From positions 14,634,980-14,698,979 of the forward strand of contig OZ020623.1 of NCBI GenBank assembly GCA_963971575.1: 64,000 nt of DNA. The letters run 5' to 3'. This document shows positions 31,253 through 42,110 of the stretch, piece by piece (the first letter of the stretch is position 1; the number at the start of each line of letters is the position of its first letter). Made by a program: the position numbers and the translations under genes. The stretch is from Liopterus haemorrhoidalis. Its lineage: Eukaryota > Arthropoda > Insecta > Coleoptera > Dytiscidae. A model generated the notes under the pieces. It was not told the origin of the DNA and did no database searches. It was given only the letters and a program-made list of their open reading frames with translations.

Positions 31253-31403
31253 AACTTTTTGTATTATTCTTTGTTATACTAGATATTTGTAACTATTTCA
31301 TAAATAAAATCTCTCTAATTTATTAAAATTGTAATTGTATATCATAGTTTCGGACAAGAAAAAAATCAAAATGTATACCATATTTTCGGATGGAAGGATT
31401 ATA

Positions 31404-32665
31404 TCAGGCCTACAAGTATGAAATGCGGATTTTTTTCAAACTTGCCGCGCAATCATAGTGTATAGTTCAAAGTTTCAATACATATGGCGTTTTGTTAAGT
31501 TATCATTAAGTGTCAAATGCGTATAGGTTATAATTTGAAAAGTGATAAAAATGTCAAATTTTGTGTCAAATAAAGAGCATTCGCGGACAGTACTACTGTT
31601 TTGTTTTCATTTGAAAAAAACTGCTGCTGAATCATACCGACTGCTTCGAGAAGCTTATGGTGAATAGGCTCCATCGCAAGATACGTGTGAACGATGGTTT
31701 CGGCGTTTCAAAAGTGGCGACTTTGATCTTACAGACAAAGAACATGGAAAACCTCCAAAAAAATATGAAGATACAAAATTGGAAACATTGCTACAGGAAG
31801 ACAATAGTCAATCACAAAAACATCTAGCAGAGCAGTTAGACGTTAGTCAACAAGCTTTTTCCAATCGCCTACGAGAGATGGGTAAGATCCAGAAAGTCGG
31901 CAGATGGGTTCTACATGCATTGAATGAGAGGCAGATGGAAAAACGCAAAAACACTTGTGAAATTTTGCTTGCGCGATACAAAAGAAAGTCTTTTTTGCAT
32001 CGTATCATTACTGGCGATGAAAAATTGATTTATTTTGAAAATCCCAAACGCAAAAAATCATGGGTGAACCCAGGCTCACCTTCCACATCAACTGCAAGAC
32101 CGAATCGCTTTGGCAAAAAGACAATGCTCTGTACTTGGTGGGACCAAAAGGGTGTGGTCTATTATGAATTGTTAAAACCTGGTGAAACAGTTAATACCCA
32201 ACGCTACCAACAACAACTGATCGAATTGAACCATTTGCTGCTCATAAAACGACTAGAATACGAAAGAAGACAGCACAAGGTAATCTTTCTTCACGATAAC
32301 GCTGCATCACATAAGGCAAAAGCAGTTTGCAACACATTGGAGGCACTCAAGTGGGAAGTGCTACCCCATGCCGCTTACTCACCAGAATTTGCCCCTTCAG
32401 ATTACCACTTGTTCGTATCGATGGGTCACGCACTTGCCGAGCAACACTTTTGTTCATATGAAAATGTGAAAGAATGGCTAGATGAATGGTTTGCGGGGAA
32501 AGGGGAAGAGTTCTACTGGCGAGGTTTTCACAAATTGCCTGAAAGATGGGAAAAATGTATAACTTCTAATGGAGCATACTTTGAATAAATAAACTTTTAC
32601 CGTTCTTTTGAATTTAATGTGTTTTATTTAAAAAAAAAATCCGCATTTCATACTTGTAGACCTGG
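31404..32665 (+). mobile_element. Mos1-like (mauritiana) mariner, copy C, nearly intact
   Basis: The left terminus TCAGGCCTACAAGTATGAAA at 31404 and the right terminus complement ending at 32665 are flanked by TA (31402-31403 and 32666-32667). The length is 1262 bp. Both inverted repeats look complete. The transposase frame is continuous except for one nonsense codon, so this is the youngest or best-preserved transposon of the window. Confidence 0.95.
31551..32588 (+). pseudogene. Mos1-like mariner transposase, one nonsense codon
   Basis: From ATG 31551 to TAA 32586-32588 there are 345 codons, the length of Mos1 transposase. The only break is TAG at 31665-31667 (codon 39), where copies A and B have TAT. 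The HTH (CERWFRRFKSGDFD; QQAFSNRLREMGKIQ) and catalytic aspartates at residues 156 (ITGDEK), 249 (FLHDN) and 284 (APSDYHLF) are present with DD34D spacing. Substitutions at usually invariant sites: GDEKW to GDEKL, HDNAPSH to HDNAASH, YSPDL to YSPEF. A methionine at 31779 could start a 269-residue protein lacking most of the DNA-binding domain. Activity is unlikely. Confidence 0.95.
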
Positions 32666-32667
32666 TA

Positions 32668-33279
32668 TATTTTAATATAAATCTGACAGTCCTTACGCTG
32701 TCCTTTCAAACTTAGCGTTGTACTGAACTGGCGTTTGGATTTAAGCAGCCGGCTATTTTGTTTTTATAAACTCCGTATCACTGTTTAGCCTATTTACGAT
32801 TACCTATTCCGATTAAATACATGCAAATAAATCCCGATTAATATCGAACGATTTTATTTAATCATTGCACGAAATGGTACTCGCGTGTTCAGATCCGTAA
32901 TTAGTTAGATTTGTTTTCAGTCAATCATTAACAGTATGCTAGAAACATAAACTTGAAAAATAATTTGATTATTTATTAAAATTATTCGTATTTTGCATGA
33001 CTGTATGAGAAATCGTTTCGATTTTGCTTAACATTCTTTGTAATATCGTGTAATAAACTTCAAGTTTTATGAGTTTTTTTTCTTTTTAGTATTGTTTAAT
33101 GGAAATTTATTAGGATTATTTCAAATATATTATTTTCACACTTAGTTTTATTCAGATTATAATTGTATTCATTTCTTTTAAAATTAAGAAAAAGTGATCT
33201 GATTACGAGGCACGTTGTTACAGTTTGGATTATTTTAACATTAAAAATTTTGGAATAGCAATAACTATAAATAAAAAAA
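32668..33279. other. AT-rich, no feature identified
   Basis: No open frame with motifs and no bounded repeat. Confidence 0.4.
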
Positions 33280-33615
33280 AATCAGCTGTGACCACCACAG
33301 GACCGACCGCCATCACAAAGTACTTGTTTAATTTATGCTGCTTTATCAAAAAAGTCTCAAATAAAAGTTGTTATTGCTTTTATAGTAACTTTTGTTAAAT
33401 ACATTTTTTCGAAATATTACACTGTTGTGAAATATTCGCAAAAATCTTAAAACTGACACGAGTAAACTACCATTTCTAGTTTTTACCAATTTTTACCAAA
33501 AGTTGATCAACTCGTGCCATTGATGTCAAAAGCTTAAATGTGAAGTTGCATAAAAATCCTTTTAGCCGAATTTGCTCTGCAAGTGTACACGGACCGACAG
33601 ACAGACAGACCGAAA
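33280..33615 (-). mobile_element. Q-family element Q5, truncated
   Basis: Begins CAGCTGTGACCACCACAGGA then CCGACCGCCATCAC, continues with the Q body and stops after four GACA/GACC units at 33595-33612. Confidence 0.7.
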
Positions 33616-33647
33616 ACTAAAAATAGTCGTAATCAAATAAAATAATA

Positions 33648-33760
33648 GAGGAGAAGGTGCTAATATGGCCCCCCTTTTTTTTCTCGATAATTTTTTAAGT
33701 TTTTGAAGAAATGATCTTCTCATAATATCAAAATATTAAAAATTTTGTCTTGATTACAGC
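33648..33760 (+). repeat. left end of the pogo-like family seen at 15319
   Basis: GAGGAGAAGGTGCTAATATG, a C-run, then TTCTCGATAATTTTTTAAGT and TTTGAAGAAATGATCTT, matching 15319-15395 closely. It is preceded by TA at 33646-33647. The rest of the element is missing. Confidence 0.65.
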
Positions 33761-33776
33761 AAAAAAAAAAAATCCA

Positions 33777-33862
33777 CACATATAGCATGCTTAACTTAAG
33801 TTAAATAACTAGATACCTGAGAAACACTGAAATATGTGAAAATTCACACTTCACATCAATTC
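33777..33862 (+). repeat. R-family 3' end fragment
   Basis: AGATACCTGAGAAACACTGA then ATATGTGAAAATTCACACTT and CACATCAA. A second, weaker fragment (CCCGCGAAACCCTGAAATTT) lies near 33965-34000. Confidence 0.6.
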
Positions 33863-34782
33863 TTTATTAGTTTCAACACATTAGTACCTCATAAACTGCA
33901 GCCACAAGTCTTTTTAGAATTTCCTGTATAATATATTCGTCTATTTTGAAATTTATCACTGTATACCCGCGAAACCCTGAAATTTGTAAAAATTCTCAAC
34001 GTCTATTTTTCAATATTAGCTTCAACATTTTTATTAATAATTATTTCACAAACTTTTATTATTATGCGTTAAATAGTTTCTTACGCTTATGCACTAAATT
34101 GGAGCTATGAATGGTTATACAGATTTGTGTAGAACAAACATTCTTACGCGTTAGCATTTACACTATGAATTAAATACTATCTATTAAATCATGAGCTATG
34201 AATGGTTCTTTAGACTAGGTATGGTTCTGATAACATTTATAATCTTTGTCACTGTTCGTTGCTAATTATTATTAAGAAAAGCTTTTCTTTTTTTTATTTT
34301 GTGTAAAATATATTCTGTATTTTGCGTTATTATTTTTCAATATCTGATATACAAAAATACATAAATATATTTGAAATTTCTAAACGAACAATACCCATTA
34401 CTACATATGAATTATTAATGATTATTATAATTTAATAAGAATTCAATAATTATAATTATTTTTAATTTTTGTTTATGACGTAGAGTTAGATCCGTTAGAT
34501 AAACATTATCAGGAAATGTTTGATAAAAACCTAACTGCTGTTTCATTAGTTTTCATTTTCAAAGTAGAATTTGACAGATACGGAATTAGAGACATGAAAT
34601 GACGATAAATGGCATTTTTGCGTTTTATAGTTAAAAACTTTCGATTAAGTTATCTGTAGATTAGAATTCTAACTTATCCTTAACTATAAACTTAAAAGCA
34701 CGTTACTATTGACATAGAAAACGATTTTTAACCGTTTTGCTGCGATATGTTGATGTACGAGGTTTACACACATTAAAGGTTT
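33863..34782. other. AT-rich, no feature identified
   Basis: Nothing beyond the weak R fragment near 33965. A diverged direct repeat (GAGCTATGAATGGTT at 34102 and 34193) suggests a local duplication. Confidence 0.4.
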
Positions 34783-34901
34783 GTTCGTTTGTGTTGCACC
34801 AGACTTGTCCAGGACAAGAGCAGCTGACGTCACTATATAAGATAGCATTGGTGGGGGAAGCTGTGGTGTAGTTCAGTGTAGGTTGGGCAACACAAACGAA
34901 C
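34783..34901. repeat. 119-bp segment bounded by 15-bp inverted repeats
   Basis: GTTCGTTTGTGTTGC (34783-34797) and its exact complement (34887-34901). Inside are CTTGTCCAGGACAAG, a small palindrome, and TATATAAG. It may be a small MITE; the target duplication was not resolved. Confidence 0.5.
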
Positions 34902-34976
34902 ACACCTTAAGTAACCGGACTGATTTTTTAATTTTTTTTTATTCGAAATAATAAATTATTTTACAATTCAATATTC

Positions 34977-35122
34977 AGATCAATTCTGTAAAAAGTTACT
35001 ATATAGTTACCGTGTAGTAACGTTACTACAAGATAACTTTTAAAGTGACTTTAATAGTAACTTTAACATTTTTCGTATTCTGTAATATGCATTTGTAGTG
35101 ACGTCGCTATGAAAGTTATATC
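34977..35122 (+). repeat. S repeat, copy 2
   Basis: CAGATCAATTCTGTAAAAAG and GTAGTAACGTTACTACAAGA, shared with 30290-30400. Sequence after the MITE (35731 on, GTGACAGTTCCTGAGAAAAG) is probably its continuation. Confidence 0.5.
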
Positions 35123-35125
35123 TTA

Positions 35126-35727
35126 TACCCTTTTCACACTAGATCTTTAAGACGAGTGAACTTAAAGTTCACCGATGTTTAAGATCGGTATACTTTCACA
35201 CTTGATGTTTAAATCTCTGGTGCTGTCATCAGCTACAGTAATTTTGTCCTTAAGTTACCGTCATGAAATTACCAGTATTGACCTGTCTGCGCAGACGCAC
35301 ATTTTGAATTATTATAAACAATTAAGAATATTTCATTTCATTCTACAATAAAGGCACTACAATAAAGAATATATTACACCTGTATTAACATGTAAGTCGA
35401 TACATTTTATCTCAATTATTGTAGCTCTGTATTTTATTAAACACATTATTAAAATAAATAATTTTATTATAACAATAAGTATAAACTTCTTATAACGTCG
35501 ATATAATACAGTATTCTTGTTTATGATAATATAAAATGTTGACAGCACAAATTCAAGTAGTATTTTTTTATAATAGAAATTAAGTTGGTAATGCGGGCGA
35601 AGTTTAAGACGCAGATCTCTGTCTTAAACATCGGTCGTGTTTAGACGAGGCCGTACGGTTTCACATTAGCGTTTAAAGATACATTCACTTAAACATCCGA
35701 TCTTAAAGATGTAGTGTGAAAAGGGTA
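35126..35727. mobile_element. Harbinger-type MITE, 602 bp, TTA duplication
   Basis: Termini TACCCTTTTCACACTAGATC (35126 on) and the complement of TACCCTTTTCACACTACATC (ending 35727), with TTA at 35123-35125 and 35728-35730. Internal copies of TTTCACA(C/T)T...GTTTAAA near both ends look like subterminal transposase-binding repeats. It is non-coding and inserted in an S repeat. Confidence 0.88.
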
Positions 35728-35920
35728 TTAGTGACAGTTCCTGAGAAAAGAATGAAGTTAGTTACAGAAGCGCAATACGGATGCGCATTGGTGGTATAAA
35801 GATGACAGTTGACGAAGGACAGTTTGAACAGTTTTGCCTACGTCCCAAATGTTGCTAGATCCAACGCTATGTTGCCAGTTTGGTTACTTAATTTACACAC
35901 TTCGTATACTTCGTCCAGAA

Positions 35921-37256
35921 TTAACCCATTTAAACCTACCGTCCTTTTAAAAGGATTTTCAAAAATCGTCCTAAATTAATTAGTAAAAACAAATAATTTG
36001 AGATGGCGTAATAGGTTATGATCACTGTGTTTATGAAACATCATTTATAGCAAATTTCAAACAATTGTTGTCATTTTTGTAAATTTTATTGGCGTTTCAA
36101 TCGCTTACGTTTTATGAGCATTGACAATGGCTAATTCTAGGAAAGTTATTTTATTATTATTCTTAAATTTTAAAATTATAAAATACATTTTATGTTAGAC
36201 TGTATATTTTTATATACTCGTAACCTCAAAAACTTAAATTTTGTTGAAACCGGCAAACGATATTCAATGAATAAAGCCACCGTCCTTTTAAAAGGACGGT
36301 AGGATTATGTCCTACCATATTTTATTTATGAAGTTTTTGATACATTAGTGAAATTAATGTTATTTAACTTTATTTACTCAAAATAACTGAAAAATAAAAC
36401 AACTTATTATCGTAACACGGCCGTCCTGCTCCTGCCATGTCCTCGCGGCATCTTCAGAATTTAATAACTGCAAAATAAAACAGAGTAAACGAAAACATAA
36501 TGTTAGTTTTGCCCGTTTCCAGAGTTTCACTGAACTCCTTGAGGTCCTTGAACATTCAGCGTCGAACAAAACAAACACATCTCCTTGAGGTCCCTGACCA
36601 TCCAGAGTTCCTCTGAACTCCTTGAGGTCCCTGACCATCCAGAGTCAACAAGACAAACACGACCATTTTAGGTCCAACAACTCCTTGAGGTCCCTGACCA
36701 TCCAGAGTTCCTCTGAACTCCTTGAGGTCCCTGACCATCCAGAGTCAACAAGACAAACACGACCATTTTAGGTCCAACAACTCCTTGATGTCCCTGACCA
36801 TCCAGAGTTCCTCTGAACTCCTTGAGGTCCCTGACCATCCAGAGTGAAACAAAACAAACACAACTCTTTGGGGTCCCTGATCATCCATTTATTTTGCTCA
36901 AAGACGTTGCGCTGTTTGCAGCAAAAAAGCTAATTTTGTTTTTAAAAAATGTACCTAATTGTTTTTTGGACTATCATACAAGCAAATGATTTTATAGTTT
37001 AGTTTATATTAGAGTTTATAAAATAATTTTGAAATAATTTTGGAATTAATAAAGCATTTAAATAAATAGGTTGTTATTATTCTTATAGTAGTAGATAGTC
37101 CTACCGTCCTTTAAAAAGTACAGCACGTTATGGCTATTCTGATCAGTAAAAAAAAAATTATAATCATTTTCATGCATATTTATACACAATTAACTAAATT
37201 TTTACAAAAAAACATTTTTTTTTTGTCAAAAAAAGTTTCAGGTTTAAATGGGTTAA
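35921..37256. mobile_element. piggyBac-like non-autonomous element
   Basis: TTAACCCATTTAAACCT at 35921-35937 and its exact complement at 37240-37256. Each end begins with TTAA followed by CCC, the arrangement expected of a piggyBac-type TTAA target and CCC-starting terminus. ACCGTCCTTTTAAAAGGA words recur at 35938, 36280 and 37100, and a 100-bp tandem array fills the centre. No transposase is encoded. The 1.3-kb size fits a non-autonomous derivative. Confidence 0.75.
36570..36862 (-). repeat. 100-bp tandem repeat, about three units
   Basis: The block TCCCTGACCATCCAGAGTTC starts at 36591, 36691 and 36791, a period of exactly 100. Each unit contains two copies of a 40-45 bp subunit (CTCCTTGAGGTCCCTGACCA TCCAGAG) plus CAACAAGACAAACACGACCA. 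GC-rich compared with the rest of the element. Frames across it are repetitive shadows. Confidence 0.9.
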
Positions 37257-37819
37257 ACAGGTAGCGCACATGCAGGTAGAGAGACATACAGACAGAAAGA
37301 TGTTGCCTTCTATAAATATAGATTTATTAATATTCTCAATGAAATTAACAAATATCGGTAATGTATTATAAAAATTATTATTCAATTTGCATAATTCTAT
37401 GAAAATAAATTAACATTTTATTAGAATTTATTGAAAATTTATTTTGCAGTATGTTTTTGAAAATAATTGTTTTATTAATATTTTGTGTAAATTCAAATTA
37501 ATGTTAATATTATTACCAGTGATATTTAACCATTTTTTTTTTTTTTACTTTTAAATTGAAATTAACTATAAATTATATGAATTTACACTGAAGTGCCTCT
37601 GTTGATTTTGCATATTAAATAACAAGTATTTTATTGAAAATAGCAAACTATTTCGTTAAGACGTAGATATGACGTGAAAAATCAAATAAAAATCCGACTA
37701 TTATTAGGGATAAAACGATACTATCGATACTAGTAAGGTATCGATACTTTTCATTCGATACTAGTATTTAATTTCTCGATACTTTTTGTTTCTATATTTT
37801 GCTGGTATCGATACTTTTT
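37257..37819. other. AT-rich, no feature identified
   Basis: No gene. TATCGATAC words repeat irregularly at 37715-37812. Confidence 0.4.
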
Positions 37820-38085
37820 AGGCTTTTGTAGGTATGACCAAAAAACCCTTATAACGTAACTCTGTCTGTCTGTACGGTATAAATTGTAGCCAAACGGCTG
37901 AACATAGAAAGTTGAAATTTGGCATGCTTGTACAATTCTTTGACACACTTATTAGAAAACTAAAGAAAAATAAAGAACTCAAAAAAACACAGCGTGAAAA
38001 TATAAACAAATATGTATTTAATGAAAAATATAATGAATATTTTTCTAAATTTCGAGTGGGGTATAAAATGAAACCTCTTAAGGGT
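37820..38085 (+). mobile_element. R-family element R6, 3'-truncated
   Basis: AGGCTTTTGTAGGTATGACC, CAAAAAACCCTTATAACG, GTCTGTCTGTACGGTATAAA and the GGCATGCTTGTACAATTCTT block, breaking off near 38085 before the tRNA-like module. Confidence 0.7.
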
Positions 38086-38173
38086 ATAATGTAGACAATT
38101 GAAAAGTCCGTCATTCTGCGCGGGGTGCGGTGGCGAGATAACTTATTACGTCATTGGGGGCGTGGCTACACAG

Positions 38174-38205
38174 GCTACTTCGAGGTGGGGGAACCTTGAA
38201 GTAGC
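38174..38205. repeat. short GC-rich hairpin
   Basis: GCTACTTCGAGGT and ACCTTGAAGTAGC pair over 13 bases with one G-U type mismatch around a six-base loop. Confidence 0.55.
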
Positions 38206-39640
38206 TTACAGGGAGAGGGAAAAGTACTAATAATAAATCTACTAATTTATAAATCTACTTGTATGTTTCTGAATCATAAAATAAAGACTAAATATATTCG
38301 AATCAATTTGATTTTTTTTTTTAATTTCAAGATATGAAAGAAACATTTTTATTTATTTTTAATTTTCAATTTTACAGCGCTTAACTTTTTTTTAACTTCA
38401 CATCACTGTTACTCAGTAATTGAATAAAAATTACAAATTTTAACTTTTAAATAAGCCCTTGTATGTGAAAAGTGATTAATATTTATTACCAATTCTGATT
38501 TTACAGATAATTTTGTAGAAATAATAGTTTTTTTTTTATCATCAAAAAATTATGTTAATAATCATTAATGTAATAATAATAATATGTGAGAAGAAGTTTC
38601 TCCCCAATGCCCCCCCTCTATGTCTCTGAACCTTATTGTAGACCGGTGGTTCTCAACATTTTTTCTTGACGTACTCCTTGGCGTGTCAGAAATTTAAGCA
38701 TCCCTAAAATTATAGTAGGGGAGATAAATAGGAAATTCAAAATTAATTTAAAAATTAGTATAGTTATAAGCTTTATTATGCACACAAAACATTACATTAC
38801 AAAATAAAAAAATATATATATTCGTAATGTTAAATTAGACAATTTTAAAAACAAAAGCGACAAAAAAAACTTTCTATTTTCTATTACTATTTGTTAAACA
38901 GTTCGTAGACTATATATACGGTTACCTCACTTCGGTTTGGAAGTTGATTCAATAGGTTAAATAACAAGTATAAATAACTTCGTTTAAATAACATCCACAA
39001 TCGTTGTGTATTAGGCATAAGGAAGTAGTACCGTGTGAGTCCGTACAGCCTACGGACCGTAACTTAAGAGGATCCTGCACTGTTTACGAAAGTAAATCAC
39101 TGTATATGTAAATAACTGATAAAGAAAAACGAAATTAAAACAAATAATACAACTGAATCAACCCATAATCAATTCACATATATTTTATTTGACGTTGGTC
39201 AATGAAATGTGTAAAAACTGCGCACCCGAGATTTTATAACATAATTAATAATTATTTCATAAAATTACAGATTTTACTCATGCTATTCAATGGATCAAAA
39301 TCTAACAAAAATATAAGTATGTAAAGATCATAGATTGTTCCTTGTTTCAGTTGTATTTTTTATATGGTACAGTTTTTTTTTTTCATTTAGTTCCTTTTTT
39401 AATTTTTTGGGTTTTCTTTATGATTATTTAATCTGGGAACGGATTAATAAATTTTCTATAAGATATAATGAAAAATTGGGTTTCTAAATACATACTTTAA
39501 GATACGAACCGCGGTCAGGAACAAATTAAGTTTGTAAGTCAAGGTGCCATTGATATCAAAATGTGCAACCAAAATCAGTTATAGATGTTTTCAGATGTGT
39601 AAGAAAGTTAATCAAGTATAGAAGCTGTTAAAAATATTAG
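38206..39640. other. AT-rich; one hAT-like terminus
   Basis: CCGGTGGTTCTCAACATTTT at about 38644 resembles a hAT terminus. A possible inverse (GGTTGGAAACCACTGG) is at 44860-44875, over 6 kb away, with non-matching flanks. No gene seen. Confidence 0.35.
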
Positions 39641-39654
39641 TAACGTTAACAGTA

Positions 39655-39735
39655 AACAACGTACTGCTGAACGATCATTTTCTAGGTTTAATTATTTAAA
39701 AATCTATCTCCGAAACACCGTCTTTAAACAAGTAA
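39655..39735 (+). pseudogene. hAT transposase C-terminal fragment
   Basis: Frame RTAERSFSRFNYLKIYLRNT matches the ERSFSxLxxIKxYLRxTM core of the hAT dimerisation domain. Little else survives. GCGCCCTGGGCCTGTGCCCC near 40008 downstream may be part of the element's 3' end. Confidence 0.6.
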
Positions 39736-40261
39736 AAATATTGAAAAATTGACTTTCTTTGTTATTTATATACAAATATATATGCATATATGAAGCTTAA
39801 AATATTTTGCAGAAGTCCAAAAGAAGACTGAATATTATTATATAATCAATTAGTGTGTACATCTTTAAATTAAATTTTGTATTTAATATGTACAAGATTA
39901 ATTAAGACAAAAAAATTATATGTTTGATCTAAATAAAAATAGAAAAACTTTATAATAACTTAGAATATGTATATCTAAGAGTTTGTTTTGGCGCCCCTAA
40001 CAGCTTGCGCCCTGGGCCTGTGCCCCTGTCACCCCTGCCTTTCACCGCTACAGCCTGGGGCACAACAATTGTTGTTTTTGTAACTAGGTATTAGAAATTA
40101 CAATTCGATGTATGTAGTACAGTTTCAGGTGCGCACACAAGACTGTGGTCCTCAGGCCCGGACCCCCCCAGGAACCATAAAATCATATACTTATTTAATA
40201 AAAATTAAGCAACTGAAAGTAGAAATCACATTTTTTATTGATACAAAACTAATTATATGCA
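39736..40261. other. no gene; GC-rich patch near 39990-40060
   Basis: The C-rich patch CTTGCGCCCTGGGCCTGTGC followed by CCCTGTCACCCCTGCC probably belongs to the hAT relic. Otherwise AT-rich. Confidence 0.35.
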
Positions 40262-40570
40262 AAATTAAATTAATATATAAGCCCACCCCTCTCATAAATA
40301 AACAATAAAAAATTTGGTATAATTTTATGCATAATTTTTCGAAAAGCCCCCCACCAAGACCAAGCCCGCACAAAGGGGACCAGACCCCCCCTCCCCATTA
40401 TAGCAAACATCGTATATTTGTACCTATAAAAATTCCCTTTTTATTGAAAAAAAAAACAAATTATAATCAATATTAAATTAATATATAAGCCTACCCCGCC
40501 CGTAAAAAGACAATAATAAATTTGTATTATTTTACGGATATTTTTTTCGATTTAGACCCCCATACCATTT
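40262..40570 (+). repeat. direct duplication of about 110-120 bp
   Basis: ATTAAATTAATATATAAGCC is followed by CAATAA(A)AAATTTG and ATTTT(A/C)(T/G)GCATA-type sequence at 40264-40385 and again at 40469-40570; both end in C-rich words (CCCCCCACC, CCCCCATACC). Confidence 0.65.
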
Positions 40571-40655
40571 TTCTGTGTGCGCGCCTGTCCCAGACCTTTT
40601 TTCTGTGTGCGCGCCTGTCCTAGACCATTTTTCTGTGTACGCGCCTGTACAGTTT
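40567..40655 (+). repeat. 32-bp tandem repeat, three units
   Basis: TTTTTCTGTGTGCGCGCCTG TCC(C/T)AGACC repeated three times, the third with TGTGTAC. GC-rich relative to flanks. Confidence 0.88.
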
Positions 40656-41829
40656 CAATTCTATGTCCATTTTTAAAATTGCAGGTGTTACGTTATCTTT
40701 AGGCAAGATAAATACGATCGTAAAATCTGAAACCTTATTGTTCGTTTATTTTATGGCAATCGTTATAAATTTTGTTTACTTTGAGTGTTTACATTGTTAA
40801 ATAAAAAAATTTACTAAAAGAACGAAGAAAGGAGAAATTATTCTAATATTTGAAAATGTTACATATTTTCTATATATAATTATATGTAGGTAATTCAGTT
40901 CATTTTAAGTGTAATTTTATTTAAACACGTAAATTCTACACCACAAACTGTTTTATTCCACAGATAATGCAATACTGAAAATGACTCATAAATTGAAACA
41001 ATTACTACAATTACTAGTTTTTAAAATTTCCAACCATTTTTTTTAAATCCCGTATGTAGCAATACATTAACAAAGTAATTATAAAATGTATTCTATCTAA
41101 TGGAGGGTACATCTATAACAATTTCAAAGGAGACACTGCCAATAAATTAATATTATAATAATAATTAAATATACATACTCCCGTAAGTTCTTACTTTTTT
41201 TTTTTTGGCGGCATGTAAATTTACCTTTGACCTTTTACCTCTTCGGTTGCCCATTTTTATAAATCAATAGAAAATTATTGAATAGAACAACTTTTAAGCA
41301 TAGTCAACTAAATAAACACCGAATTCAAAGATATGGCAGAAAATTAAGGCGGAGCTTAGAGACTCCCTCTACTATTACTAGATTAGTTTAAAACCACGCT
41401 ACCAGATGGATACATCTCTCGATGCTTGTAAATGCCAGTATTTCATATAAATAGTGTTTCGGTGTGGGCAAAAGAATTGGTGCTAAATATTAATTAATTT
41501 TCATAAACAAGGGCTCATTTTAAAGATAAAAGTACAATCTATAGGATTTCAGCTATGGAAATTGCAATTGTTATTGATTTACGGAGTAACAGTGATGTGA
41601 AGTTAGACAAAGTTTAGGACACTGTAAAACTGAAAATTAAAAATAAAACCAAATTTTACTACTGAAATCCAACGGGGCCAATCTTTATCTTCAAATTAAA
41701 AAAAAAATCAAATTGATCCGACAACATTTGGTTCAAATTCTTTGTCCCTTCCAAATGCACGTTTCCGTTGCGCGTAACCTAGGTACATTACGCTCTTAAT
41801 ACGTGCATGAACAAATATATATATATTTT
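40656..41829. other. AT-rich, no feature identified
   Basis: No motif-bearing frame and no bounded repeat. Confidence 0.4.
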
Positions 41830-42074
41830 TTTGGTATTTGCGCCAAAAATATGTTAAAATTTTTTTGACCCCTACCCTAATACCCGGGGATCATCTAAAA
41901 ATTTAAGAAAATTATCAATAATGTACATTGATGGGAACCGAAATAGTTTTTCCAGAAATATATAAAAAAAAGACTTTAAAGCGTGGATAAACAAATTATT
42001 TATGAATATATATATATATATATATATATTGTTTGACATATTATTGGCAAAATACCCATATATATATAAAACCA

Positions 42075-42110
<36 letters not shown>

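Larger units (their letters stand above)
34905..35906. mobile_element. mariner relic of the 2605-3454 family, mostly replaced
   Basis: The left part TTAAGTAACCGGACTGATTT...ACAATTCAATATT resembles the left end of the element at 2605, and the right part CCAAATGTTGCTAGATCCAA then GGTTACTTAATTTACACAC (35882 on) matches its right end. The middle is occupied by an S repeat and a Harbinger-type MITE. No transposase remains. Confidence 0.5.

Noticed and set aside
34834..34880. Core promoter (TATATAAG followed by TTCAGT)
   Set aside because: The spacing of about 41 bases is too long for a TATA-Inr pair and no gene follows.
36378..36738. Repetitive minus-strand frames (DLKEFRGTLDGQGPQG)
   Set aside because: Products of the 100-bp tandem array in the piggyBac-like element; no domain, no start context and no conservation evidence.
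36591..36891. CRISPR array
   Set aside because: Units are contiguous tandem repeats without unique spacers, and the DNA is eukaryotic.
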